From: Trueperaceae bacterium
Lineage (GTDB): Bacteria > Deinococcota > Deinococci > Deinococcales > Trueperaceae
DNA: 64,000 bases
Direction of reading: 5' to 3'
NCBI GenBank assembly: GCA_011390455.1
Contig: JAABSI010000001.1
Span: 60,893-124,892 of the forward strand
The translations under genes were made by a program, and so were the position numbers. Each line of letters opens with the position of its first letter. Within the stretch, counting starts at the first letter, position 1. Under the pieces are notes generated by a model. That model did not search any database. It was not told the origin of the DNA and was given only the letters and a program-made list of their open reading frames with translations. Shown piece after piece: positions 28,503 to 36,552 of the stretch.

Positions 28503-30100
28503 TTTTTTGCGGGTGGCCCCCCGGACCCGCCGCCGGCGCGCGGCGCGTGTTCCGAGCGCCCGCCCGGGCCCTCGATCACGACCGTGAGGTGCTCGCCGCC
28601 CTGCGCGTCGACGACCGCGATCGCTTCGCCCTCGCGTCGGCGCAGTTGGCCGTGGTGGAAGGCGTGGCGCTCGTCGAAGCGCAGGGTGAGGCGCTCCTCG
28701 GTCAGTTCGGCGGCAGCAGGGAGCAGGAAGGCCTTGAGCTGGGTCGGCGCCTGCGACAGCGCGGCGTGCCACGTGAAGCGCGGACGAGCGCTCGGCGCGT
28801 CGCGCGCAGGGCGCGCCCCCCGCGCCGCGGGGCGCGGGTCGAACGGTGCGGGTTCGGGGGGCGCGGCTTCGGCGGGCGCGGGCGCGGCGTCCCGGTCGGG
28901 TTGCGAAGGTGGCGCATCGGCTCGGGCCGCGGGCGCCGCGGCGGGCGTGGCGGCCGGCGCCGGTCCCCGTGGGCCACCGGCGCGGCGCGGCGCCTCGGGC
29001 GCGGCGGCCGGGAGGTCGGTGGGGCGGCCGACCTCGTCGGGCGCGTCGATCGCCTCCGAGCGCACGAGCCCGGTCGCGGCGGCGGCCGTGCGCAGCAGCG
29101 CCACCTCCAGCGCATACAGGTCGTTCTGGCGGACGAAGCGCTCGGACATCGCGTCGAGCGCGTCGAGGGCGCGCATCAGGAGCGGCAGCGCCTCGGCGTC
29201 GCGCGCCTCCGCGTGCACCTCGGCGAAGAGCCGATCGCGCAAGCTGCGGCCGAGTTGCTCGGCGACCGTGCGCGGGGCGAAGCCATCGCGGTAGAGCGCT
29301 CCGGCTTCGTCGAGCAGGGCGTCCCAGTTCCCGTCGAGCACCGCGCGCCCGAGCGCCTCCAAGCGCTCGCGCGGGGGCAGCCCGAGCGCGGCCTCGGCGT
29401 CCTCCAGACGCACCTTCGCGCCGTCGACGAGCAGGCGTTCGAGCATCGACTCCGCGTCGCGCATCGCGCCGTCGGCGGCGCGCGCGACCAGCGCCAGCGC
29501 GTCGGCGTCCGCGTCGACGCCGGCCTCGGCGGCCAAGCGCTCCAGCTTGCCGCGGATCTGCGCGTCGGTGAGCCGTCGGAAGCGGAAGTGCTGGCAGCGC
29601 GACAGCACCGTCGCCGGCAGCTTCTCGGGCTCGGTGGTGGCGAGCACGAACACCAGCCCCGGCGGCGGTTCCTCGAGCGTCTTCAGGAGCGCGTTCGCGG
29701 CCGCGCGCGACAGCATGTGCGCCTCGTCGAGGACCCACACGCGGCGACCGCCGCGCAGGGACGCCAGCCGCACCTTCTCGCGCAGGTCGCGGACGTCGTC
29801 GACCGAGTTGTTCGACGCGGCGTCGAGCTCGGTCACGTCCGGATGCCGGCCGGTCTGCACCATCACGCAGGACTCGCACGTGCCGCACGGGCGCTCGGTG
29901 CGGTCGTCGGCCTCGCAGTTCACGGCCATCGCGAGCAGCCGGGCGGTCGTGGTCTTGCCGACGCCCCGCGGTCCGGAGAAGAGGTACGCGTGCCCGACGG
30001 CGTCGCGCTTCAGCGCCGCCGCCAGCACGTCGAGGACGTGCTCTTGACCGACGACCTGATCGAAGCGGCGGGGCCGTGCGCGCTGGTAGATCGACGCCAT
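28496..30100 (-). CDS. dnaX: DNA polymerase III subunit gamma/tau, zero-frame product
   Basis: A 534-aa clamp-loader ATPase. Walker A GPRGVGKT at 43-50, zinc-binding Cys62, 72, 75 and 78, the DEAH box in VWVLDEAHML, and SRC at the arginine-finger site (domains I-III to about 370). An Ala/Pro-rich linker precedes a C-terminal domain from about 455. The frame ends GCA-AAA-AAA-GCG-TGA, so it stops two codons after a canonical A_AAA_AAA slippery heptamer while the -1 frame continues. ATG 30100 is 7 nt after TAGCTT and has no Shine-Dalgarno: leaderless. First gene of the dnaX-ybaB-recR-topA order. Confidence 0.95.
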   Translation of the reverse strand: MASIYQRARPRRFDQVVGQEHVLDVLAAALKRDAVGHAYLFSGPRGVGKTTTARLLAMAVNCEADDRTERPCGTCESCVMVQTGRHPDVTELDAASNNSVDDVRDLREKVRLASLRGGRRVWVLDEAHMLSRAAANALLKTLEEPPPGLVFVLATTEPEKLPATVLSRCQHFRFRRLTDAQIRGKLERLAAEAGVDADADALALVARAADGAMRDAESMLERLLVDGAKVRLEDAEAALGLPPRERLEALGRAVLDGNWDALLDEAGALYRDGFAPRTVAEQLGRSLRDRLFAEVHAEARDAEALPLLMRALDALDAMSERFVRQNDLYALEVALLRTAAAATGLVRSEAIDAPDEVGRPTDLPAAAPEAPRRAGGPRGPAPAATPAAAPAARADAPPSQPDRDAAPAPAEAAPPEPAPFDPRPAARGARPARDAPSARPRFTWHAALSQAPTQLKAFLLPAAAELTEERLTLRFDERHAFHHGQLRRREGEAIAVVDAQGGEHLTVVIEGPGGRSEHAPRAGGGSGGPPAKKA

Positions 30101-30107
30101 CGCGGCC

Positions 30108-30113
30108 AAGCTA
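30108..30113 (-). promoter_or_regulatory. Leaderless -10 box of dnaX (TAGCTT)
   Basis: TAGCTT ends 7 nt before ATG 30100. This fixes the start at MASIYQRARP rather than at ATG 30283, 61 codons upstream in the same frame. Confidence 0.65.
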
Positions 30114-30153
30114 CCACGGGCCTCGCGCACCCCAGGAAGCGCCCTCGGGCGGG

Positions 30154-30159
30154 TAGCAT
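30154..30159 (+). promoter_or_regulatory. Leaderless -10 box of patatin gene (TAGCAT)
   Basis: TAGCAT ends 7 nt before ATG 30167. It overlaps an earlier in-frame ATG (30158), which is therefore unlikely to be the start. It is divergent from the dnaX promoter, with 66 bp between the two start codons. Confidence 0.65.
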
Positions 30160-30166
30160 GCCGCTC

Positions 30167-31078
30167 ATGGAGGGGTCCGCGTCCGGCACCGACGGCGCGC
30201 GCTTCGGCGTCGCCCTCGGCGGTGGCACCGCACGCGCGTACGCCCACATCGGCGCGCTCCGGGCGCTGGAGCGGCGCGGCCACCGCCCGGGCGCGATCGC
30301 GGGCACGAGCTCAGGCGCCGTCTTCGGCGCCATGTACGCGCTCGGCGCGGACACCGCCGAGCTCGAGCGCTTCGCCCGCGAACTCGATGCGGCCGCGATC
30401 TGGCGGCTCGCGATGGACCCAGGATTCGGCCAGGCCGCGCTCGTCCACGGACGGCGGCTCGAAGCTTGGCTCGAGCGCACGGTGTTCGGTGGGGCCGTCT
30501 TCGCCGACGTGCGCCTCCCCTTGGGGGTCGCCTGCACCGACCTCGCGACTGGCGAACTGGTCGTGCTGCGCGACGGCTCCATTGCCCGCGCCGTCGTCGC
30601 GAGCTGCGCGCTGCCGGGCGTGTTCGCGCCGGTGCTCGACGGGACCCGCGCCTTGGTCGACGGGGGCTTCGCGGAGAGCGTCCCGTTCGCCGCTCTCGCG
30701 ACGCTCGGGTCGTGGCCGGCGCTCGGCATCCACGCCGGGATCGACGTACGCCGCGCGCGCCTCATCGCGCTGGTCCGGGCGCTCCACGCCACCGCACCGG
30801 GCCGCGCCACCGCCGCCTGGTTCGGGCGGAGGCGCGGGCGCAACCCCTGGTCGCGGCTCGGGCGCGGGCTGACGCTCGCGGTGGCCTCGTACGAACGTTC
30901 GATCGCGGCGCCGCCCGGCGGTTGGTTGGTGACGACGCGGCCGCCGATCGCCTGGTTGGACTTCCACCGTTCGGCCGACGCGATCCGCGCCGGCGCCCAG
31001 GCGGTCGACGCCGCCTTCGAGCGTGGGGGACTGGCGGCTTGGTTCGAGGGCTCGCCGTCCGGAGGGGGGCCCACGTGA
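30167..31078 (+). CDS. Patatin-like phospholipase
   Basis: A 303-aa serine acyl hydrolase of the patatin/RssA type. The oxyanion motif is GGGTARAYAHIG (about 19-30), the nucleophile elbow GTSSG has Ser48, and the catalytic Asp is in DGG at 165-167, so the dyad is complete. No signal peptide; probably acts on membrane lipids from the cytoplasm. ATG 30167 has TAGCAT 7 nt upstream. It overlaps the AAA ATPase gene by GTGA. The C-terminal third (from about 200) is basic. Confidence 0.92.
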   Translation: MEGSASGTDGARFGVALGGGTARAYAHIGALRALERRGHRPGAIAGTSSGAVFGAMYALGADTAELERFARELDAAAIWRLAMDPGFGQAALVHGRRLEAWLERTVFGGAVFADVRLPLGVACTDLATGELVVLRDGSIARAVVASCALPGVFAPVLDGTRALVDGGFAESVPFAALATLGSWPALGIHAGIDVRRARLIALVRALHATAPGRATAAWFGRRRGRNPWSRLGRGLTLAVASYERSIAAPPGGWLVTTRPPIAWLDFHRSADAIRAGAQAVDAAFERGGLAAWFEGSPSGGGPT

Positions 31079-32244
31079 GCTGGTACCTGCTCGATGCGCT
31101 GGGATCGGCGCCCGTCTGGCGCGCGCTCGAGGTCGACGGACCCGCGCCGGGCTCGCACGCGGACGCCTGGCGCGCGGCGCAGCGCGCGGGCGGCGACCCC
31201 GCCGACGCGCTCGCGGACGCCGCCCTCTACGGCGACGGGACGTGGTCCATCGTGGCGGCGGCGCAGCCGGCGGCGGTCGCGCGGGACGAGGTGGCGGCGG
31301 CCCTCGCGCACGACGTCGCGCGCATCGTCGCGGCGCTGCGCGCGACCGCACCGCCCGCCGGAGCGCCGCCGTGGCCGGCGGTTCGGACCGAGCGCGACGA
31401 CCCGGTGCGCTTCGCCTTGGCCGCGCACCTGCGCGCCGGGCGCGTCGATGCGGCGGTCGCGGTGCTCGTGGCCCACGCCCGGCGCCGCGGGGCCGGTCCG
31501 CTGGCGCGCCACGCCGCCCTCGCATGGGACGGGGGCGCCTGGCACGGCGCGCCGGAGCGCCCCGTCGATCCGTTGCACGGGGTCGAGGAGCAGCTCGCGC
31601 GGCTCGACGCGAACGTGCGCGCCTTCTTGGCGGGGGGTCCGGCCCACGCCACCCTGCTGTACGGTCCCCGCGGCAGCGGGAAGTCGACCGCCGTGCGCGG
31701 GCTGCTCGCGCGCCACGCGGACCGCGGGCTGCGGCTCGCCGAGGTGCGCGACCCCGGGCGGCTGGGCGAGGCGCTCGGGGCGCTGCGCCCCTGGCCCTTC
31801 CCGACCCTGCTCGTGCTCGACGACCTGGCGTTCGAGGAGGGGGAGACCGGCTACCGGCCGCTCAAGTCGCTGCTCGAAGGGGGCGTGCGCGGGCTGCCCG
31901 AGCGCTGCCTGGTCGTGGCGACCTCGAACCGCCGGCACCTGGTCCGCGAACGCCTGCGCGACCGCCCCGACCCGCTCGACGACGACGTGCACGCCTGGGA
32001 CACGCACCAGGAGCGGCTGGCGCTGGCGCATCGCTTCGGCCTCGTGCTGACCTTCCCGGCGCTCGACCGGCGCCGCTACCTGGAGCTGGTCGAGGCGCTC
32101 GCGGCGGCCGAGGGTTGGCCGACCCCGGAGGAGGGGCGGGCGGCGTCCGCCGTCGCCTTCGCGGAGCGCGGTTCGGGGTACTCGGGGCGGACCGCCCGGC
32201 AGTTCGTCACCGAGGAGCGGCAGCGTCGGGGGTCGTCGGCCTGA
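31075..32244 (+). CDS. AAA ATPase, DUF815 family
   Basis: A 389-aa protein. An Ala-rich N-terminal domain of unknown role (1-165) precedes an ATPase module with Walker A GPRGSGKST near 200, Walker B LLVLDDLAFEE near 245 and sensor-like VVATSNRRHLV near 280. RPLKSLLEGG and the Arg-rich lid are typical of the DUF815 group, whose function is not settled. GTG 31075 overlaps the patatin stop and follows GGAGG. One base separates its stop from the convergent FAD-protein stop. Confidence 0.85.
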   Translation: MSWYLLDALGSAPVWRALEVDGPAPGSHADAWRAAQRAGGDPADALADAALYGDGTWSIVAAAQPAAVARDEVAAALAHDVARIVAALRATAPPAGAPPWPAVRTERDDPVRFALAAHLRAGRVDAAVAVLVAHARRRGAGPLARHAALAWDGGAWHGAPERPVDPLHGVEEQLARLDANVRAFLAGGPAHATLLYGPRGSGKSTAVRGLLARHADRGLRLAEVRDPGRLGEALGALRPWPFPTLLVLDDLAFEEGETGYRPLKSLLEGGVRGLPERCLVVATSNRRHLVRERLRDRPDPLDDDVHAWDTHQERLALAHRFGLVLTFPALDRRRYLELVEALAAAEGWPTPEEGRAASAVAFAERGSGYSGRTARQFVTEERQRRGSSA

Positions 32245-32245
32245 C

Positions 32246-34027
32246 CTACGGGCGGTCGCCCGGCGGGCGCAGGTCGAGCAGGAGCCGCCCCAAGGCGTAG
32301 ACCTCGCCGCGGCGCAGCGGTCTGCCGGGGTCGTCGAACCCCACCCCGAGGTCCGCCAGGTCGCTCCAGGTGGGCGCGAGCGGCAGGTCGAGGCCCGCCA
32401 CCTCGCGCGCGAACTGGCCGAAGGCGGCGGCGGCGCGCTCCGCGGGGACGTCCGCACCCTCGATGCCGGCGCGCGCGAGGGCCCGCCGCGCTCCGTCCTC
32501 GTCGTCGTAGGCGCGTTGCGCGACGTTCGCCAGCAGGTAGGTCAGCGCCGAGAAGGGAACCGGGGCGTCGAGGCCCGGGTCGTTCGCGTAGCCGCCGAGC
32601 GCCAGACCCCAGCGCAGCATGGCGCGGTAGTCACCGTAGCGTGGGTGGTGCGCCGGACCCGCCGGCGCGCGCGGCGCCAGCGGCGGCAGGTAGGCCCCGC
32701 GCGCGAGCAAGCGGGCGCGGACCGCCGCGATCGCCGCGCCGTCGTCGGCCACGTCGGCCGGGTCGCGCCCCTCGCGCGCGGCCAGCGCCGCCGCCACCCC
32801 GACCGCCTCGGCGAGCGCCATGCCGAAGGGCACGACGCGGGCGCTGCTCATGGCGATCGGGTCGGCGCCGAACGACCGACCGACCACCCAGATCCCGGCC
32901 AAGCCCACGGGCACGGTCATGCACAGGCGCGCTCCGTACACCTCGGGGAGCCCGAACACGAAGCCGTCGTCGCTGGGCCGCAGCGTCTGCACGTCGAGCG
33001 GGTAGCCGCCGGCAGCCACGTCCTGGTCCGTCACCACGTGGTCCAGGACGTCGTCGACGGTCAGGGTGCAGCGCGTGGCGACCTGCCGCGTCTGCCGCAC
33101 GTAGAGCGCGTCCGCGACGCCGCCCGCACGCGCGTTCTCGAAGCCGGGCACGTCGCGCGCCAGCCAGGCGACGACGTCGGCGACCTCGGCGGCGGCGCGC
33201 GCCCGACCGTCCGCGAGCGAGGCCGGGTCGAACGGGTCGAGGTCGTAGATCAGGAGCGCGTTCACGAGCACGCTGCCGTCGTCCTGGCGCCCGAGGTTCA
33301 GACCCCGGAGGCGCAGCGAGGGGTCGCGCGGCGGGTACGCGGCCGGGTGCCCGCCAAAATGGCCGTACGCGACGCGGGCGTCGGCGTAGGCGTACCCGCG
33401 CCCGCGTTGCGCCACGCCGCGGCGCAGCGCCGCCCAATCGACGCCGTCGATGCGGAACACCAGCGTGTCGACCATGCGCGCGTCCAGGCCGAGCGGGCGC
33501 CAGCCGAAGCTCGATCCGGCCCCCGCCTCGGCGGCGACGTGCGCGTCGGCGGTCCCGTCGACCACGTGGCTCGCCTGCAGCCGTCGATCGCCGACGAGGA
33601 CGCCCTGCACGCGCGCCGTCGCGGCGTCGTCGGCGAGCCACGGGCGCACCGGCGGCGCGTCCAGCCGCACCGCCACCCCGGCCGCCGCCAACAGGTCGTG
33701 GAACGCGCGCTCGCCGCGGGCCACGTCGAAGGCGTTCTGGCGCCCCACCGCGCGCCACCAGCGTTCGAAGAGGCCGCGCTGGAAATCGACCGGCGTCACC
33801 CGGAGGTCGAGCACGTTCATGGCGCCGCGCACGAAGAGGCCTCCGAGGCGCGGGTCCTCGGTCACCAGGAGCGTGCGCGCCCCCTCCTCGGCCGCCGCGA
33901 CCGCCGCCGCGATCGCCTCCGGCTCGCCCCCGACCACGATCACGTCCCAACGCTCGTCGGCAGCGCGCGCGAACGGCGGCAGCGCGAGCGCCGCGAGCGC
34001 GGCGGCGAGCAGAAGGAGGCTCCTCAC
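32246..34027 (-). CDS. Exported FAD-dependent oxidoreductase (FAD_oxidored type)
   Basis: A 593-aa protein with a hydrophobic export signal (RSLLLLAAALAALALPPFARA; cleavage near 22) followed by an FAD dinucleotide fold VIVVGGEPEAIAAAVAAAEE and LLVTEDPRLGG. Later blocks VYGARLCMTVPVGL, IWVVGRSFGADPIAMSS and GMALAEAVGVAAALA are typical of PF12831-type proteins, whose substrates are mostly unknown. There is no twin-Arg motif, although FAD proteins are usually exported folded. I take GTG 34027 (GTGA overlap with the glycosyltransferase); ATG 34045 adds six residues. Confidence 0.82.
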   Translation of the reverse strand: MRSLLLLAAALAALALPPFARAADERWDVIVVGGEPEAIAAAVAAAEEGARTLLVTEDPRLGGLFVRGAMNVLDLRVTPVDFQRGLFERWWRAVGRQNAFDVARGERAFHDLLAAAGVAVRLDAPPVRPWLADDAATARVQGVLVGDRRLQASHVVDGTADAHVAAEAGAGSSFGWRPLGLDARMVDTLVFRIDGVDWAALRRGVAQRGRGYAYADARVAYGHFGGHPAAYPPRDPSLRLRGLNLGRQDDGSVLVNALLIYDLDPFDPASLADGRARAAAEVADVVAWLARDVPGFENARAGGVADALYVRQTRQVATRCTLTVDDVLDHVVTDQDVAAGGYPLDVQTLRPSDDGFVFGLPEVYGARLCMTVPVGLAGIWVVGRSFGADPIAMSSARVVPFGMALAEAVGVAAALAAREGRDPADVADDGAAIAAVRARLLARGAYLPPLAPRAPAGPAHHPRYGDYRAMLRWGLALGGYANDPGLDAPVPFSALTYLLANVAQRAYDDEDGARRALARAGIEGADVPAERAAAAFGQFAREVAGLDLPLAPTWSDLADLGVGFDDPGRPLRRGEVYALGRLLLDLRPPGDRP

Positions 34028-35175
34028 CGTGGCCGCGGTAGCCATCCTGCTTCGATCACGTCGTCGGCCACGTCGGCGGCGGCCCGGGGTCGGCCCAGCG
34101 CCCGCGCGGCCCGCGCCATCGCGGCGCGCCGTGCGGGCGACTCGAGGTAGCGCTGCACCTTGTACCCGAAGGTGGTGAGCGGGTCGATGCGCATGCCGGC
34201 GCCCCCCTCCACCAGGAAGTTCGCGTTCGCCTCCTCCTGCAACGGGTACGGCTGGACCACCGCGAACGGGAGCCCGGCGGCGAGCGCCTCGGACGTGGTC
34301 AGGCCTCCGGGCTTGCCGGCGAGCAGGTCGGCGGCCGCCATCCAGGTGGGGACCTCGTGCGTGTACCCGAGCACGCGGAAGCGGACGAGGCCTTCGGTGC
34401 CGTCCACCGCATCGGTCAAGCGGTGGCGCAAGGCCTCGGAGCGGCCGGTGATCGCGACGACGGTCAGCGGCCACGGCAGGGAGCGCAACTGGCGCAGCAT
34501 CTCGGCGGTCACCTTGGCCTCCATGCCCCCGGCCATGATCAGGAGCACGTCGCGGTCGGGATCGAGCCCCAGCACCGCGCGCGCGGCGCTCCGGGTCGGC
34601 AGGTCGCAGAAGCGGGCGTCGATCGGGATGCCCGTGACCCGGACCTTGTCGGCGGCGACGCCGACCGCTCGCAGGTGCACCGCGAGCTCCTCGTGGGCGA
34701 CGTAGTAGCGGCGCATGAGCGGGTGCAGGTGCAGGCCGTGGACGAGGAAATCGGTGATCACCTCGACCTGGGGGATGCCCTGGCTGCGTTTGCGGGTCGA
34801 GAGGATCTCGGCCCCGAGGAAGTGCGTGTGCACGATCAGGTCGGGGCGGAACGCATCGAGCTGGCGCGGCAGGTGGTAGCTGATCAACCGCGTCAGGCGC
34901 GCGCGCAGCCGCGCTTGACGGGTCTTGGCCTCGCGCGATACGTCGAGGCGCTTGCCCAACCAATCGACCAGGTCGGGCGCGGTGCGCACCAGGTCGAAGT
35001 ACGACTGGCGGTACAGGCGCCGGAAGGGCGTGGAGGTGTAGTCGAGCAGGTCGACGTGCTCCACGGTCGCCCCGCGCTCGGTCAGCGTCGCGGCGATCGC
35101 CCGCCCGGCGGCCACGTGGCCGGAGCCGATCGAGGCCGAGACGATGAGCGCGCGGGAGGAACGGGCGTCGGACAC
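34024..35175 (-). CDS. Diacylglycerol glycosyltransferase, MGDG synthase/UgtP family
   Basis: A 383-aa GT28-type enzyme expected to transfer a sugar to diacylglycerol at the inner face of the membrane. The N-terminal SASIGSGHVAAGRAIAATL and the DLIVHTHFLGAEIL and ITDFLVHGLHLHP blocks are family marks; the nucleotide-sugar site is LAGKPGGLTTSEALAAGLP near 300. GTG 35175 lies 6 nt after TAGACT with no Shine-Dalgarno. It overlaps the exported FAD protein by GTGA. With plsY nearby it fits a glycolipid-rich membrane. Confidence 0.9.
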   Translation of the reverse strand: MSDARSSRALIVSASIGSGHVAAGRAIAATLTERGATVEHVDLLDYTSTPFRRLYRQSYFDLVRTAPDLVDWLGKRLDVSREAKTRQARLRARLTRLISYHLPRQLDAFRPDLIVHTHFLGAEILSTRKRSQGIPQVEVITDFLVHGLHLHPLMRRYYVAHEELAVHLRAVGVAADKVRVTGIPIDARFCDLPTRSAARAVLGLDPDRDVLLIMAGGMEAKVTAEMLRQLRSLPWPLTVVAITGRSEALRHRLTDAVDGTEGLVRFRVLGYTHEVPTWMAAADLLAGKPGGLTTSEALAAGLPFAVVQPYPLQEEANANFLVEGGAGMRIDPLTTFGYKVQRYLESPARRAAMARAARALGRPRAAADVADDVIEAGWLPRPR

Positions 35176-35181
35176 GCGCCG

Positions 35182-35187
35182 AGTCTA
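35182..35187 (-). promoter_or_regulatory. Leaderless -10 box of glycosyltransferase (TAGACT)
   Basis: TAGACT ends 6 nt before GTG 35175. Confidence 0.65.
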
Positions 35188-35237
35188 CCAGCGCCCGATG
35201 AGACGGCCACCCCGCGTCGGTTCTCAGCTTCGTCGGT

Positions 35238-35243
35238 TAGCCT
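35238..35243 (+). promoter_or_regulatory. -10 box of PrcB-like lipoprotein gene (TAGCCT)
   Basis: TAGCCT lies 21 nt before ATG 35265; the short leader holds GAGGAGG. This gene is thus leadered, in contrast to its divergent neighbour. Confidence 0.5.
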
Positions 35244-35264
35244 CGTTCCCGAGGAGGCTCCACC

Positions 35265-36380
35265 ATGCGCCTGACCCCCGCGCGCCCCGCCCCCGCGCGC
35301 CGCACCGTTGCGACCCGCGCCGTCCTCCCGATCGCGCTGGCCGCCGCCCTGTTGGCGGCGTGCGCGACCGATCCGGCTCCCGATCTGCACGACCTCACCG
35401 TCACCGGCGCGCTCGACGAGCGCATCACCTGGCTCTACGGGACGCCGCGCACCTTCACGCTCGACGGCGCCGAACGGGTCCTCGAGGTCCCGGGCGAAGC
35501 CGCGACCCTGGACCCCTGGGCGGTGCCGGAAGCGCTCTGGGTGGACGGCGCCCCGACGCTGCGCGCGGACGCGACCCCGGCCGAAGCGCCGGCGGACGTG
35601 CGCCGGATCCCGCTGACCACCGACCTGCAACTGCGGACCACGCGCGCCACGCGGGCGCTCCTCTACTACGACGGTTCGAGCTGGCTCGAGCTCGGGGTCT
35701 TCGATCCGGCCGGGCTCGACGTGCGCGTGACGCCGCGGCCGCGCATCGGCGGCCTGCGCGGCCTCGGCGAGCTGACCACCACCGAGGCCGATGCGTTGCG
35801 GCGCGTGCTCGAGGGCTTGGACGAGCCGCTCGTCGTCGCCTTCCTGGACGGCGAGGACGTGCCGCGGCGCGCCGTGGACGGCACCGGGGAGCAGCGGGCG
35901 ACCGCCGTCCACGTCACCGTCGGGCTCGCTACCGACGAGGCCGCCTTCCGGCCGAGCCCGCGCGACGTCCCCTTCGAGGTGGTGGCGCGCGGCGCGCAGG
36001 CGGTCGGCGTCGATCGCGCCACCTACCGCCTGCTGCGCACCCGTGAGGAGCTGACCCAGGCCTGGAACCAGGCGTACGGCTCGAGCCTGAGCGTGCCGCC
36101 GGTCCCGAGCGCCGATCTCGCGCGGGAGACGTTGGTCGCGATCTTCCTCGGCACCAAACCCACCGGCGGGTACGGCCTCGACGTCGAGGGCGCCTCGCTC
36201 GAGGGGGGCGACCTCTACGTCGACGTGCGCGCCACGTCGCCCGCGGCGGGCGCGATCACCACCCAGGCGCTCACCAGCCCCTGGCTCCTGCTCCGAATCC
36301 CGCGCGGGGACGTCTCGGCGGTGTGGTTCCGGGATGCGGAGGATGGGCGGCTCCTGGCCGTCGCCCGTCGGAGCGATTGA
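35265..36380 (+). CDS. Lipoprotein with PrcB C-terminal domain
   Basis: A 371-aa exported protein. The signal region (about 12-33) ends LLAAC, so Cys33 is the likely lipid anchor. The last 130 residues contain the PrcB_C pattern: IFLGTKPTGGYGLDVEGASL then ATSPAAGAITTQALTSPW and LLRIPRGD. In spirochaetes PrcB belongs to a protease complex; here no protease partner is adjacent, so the role is unknown. The middle (35-230) is unlike anything I know. ATG 35265 follows GAGGAGG. The stop codon lies inside an 18-bp inverted repeat. Confidence 0.8.
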   Translation: MRLTPARPAPARRTVATRAVLPIALAAALLAACATDPAPDLHDLTVTGALDERITWLYGTPRTFTLDGAERVLEVPGEAATLDPWAVPEALWVDGAPTLRADATPAEAPADVRRIPLTTDLQLRTTRATRALLYYDGSSWLELGVFDPAGLDVRVTPRPRIGGLRGLGELTTTEADALRRVLEGLDEPLVVAFLDGEDVPRRAVDGTGEQRATAVHVTVGLATDEAAFRPSPRDVPFEVVARGAQAVGVDRATYRLLRTREELTQAWNQAYGSSLSVPPVPSADLARETLVAIFLGTKPTGGYGLDVEGASLEGGDLYVDVRATSPAAGAITTQALTSPWLLLRIPRGDVSAVWFRDAEDGRLLAVARRSD

Positions 36381-36408
36381 GCCCAAACCGCTCAATCGCT
36401 CCGACGGG
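36364..36408. terminator. Perfect 18-bp inverted repeat between convergent genes
   Basis: CCCGTCGGAGCGATTGAG (36364-36381) pairs without mismatch with 36391-36408 across a 9-nt loop. It includes the stop codon of the PrcB-like gene. No T-run follows, so it may act as a bidirectional terminator, an mRNA 3' stabiliser or a protein site. Confidence 0.6.
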
Positions 36409-36410
36409 TT

Positions 36411-36429
36411 GCGCTTGCTTCGCAAGCGC
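36411..36429. repeat. Hairpin GCGCTTGC-TTC-GCAAGCGC
   Basis: An 8-bp perfect stem with a TTC loop, 2 bp after the preceding 18-bp inverted repeat. Part of a cluster of hairpins that fills the 172-bp gap between the PrcB-like gene and dgt. Confidence 0.6.
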
Positions 36430-36480
36430 GCCCGAGCGATCCGCCGCGCGAGTGGTCTCGGTGCGCGAACGATCCACTCC

Positions 36481-36520
36481 GCTGCGCGGCGGTCGCGAAG
36501 CGACCGCAACGCCGCGCAGC
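36481..36520. repeat. Nested hairpin in the PrcB-like/dgt gap
   Basis: An outer 11-bp stem (36481-36491 with 36510-36520) encloses an inner GTCGC-GAA-GCGAC hairpin. A shorter GGGC-GAA-GCCC follows near 36525. The repeated GAA/TTC loops suggest a related family of small palindromes. Confidence 0.55.
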
Positions 36521-36552
36521 CGTGGGCGAAGCCCCGGCGTCCGCGCGGCGCG

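Noticed and set aside
36364..36530. CRISPR array
   Set aside because: The units are palindromes of different sequence and length, without repeated identical units or spacers of equal size, and no cas gene is present.
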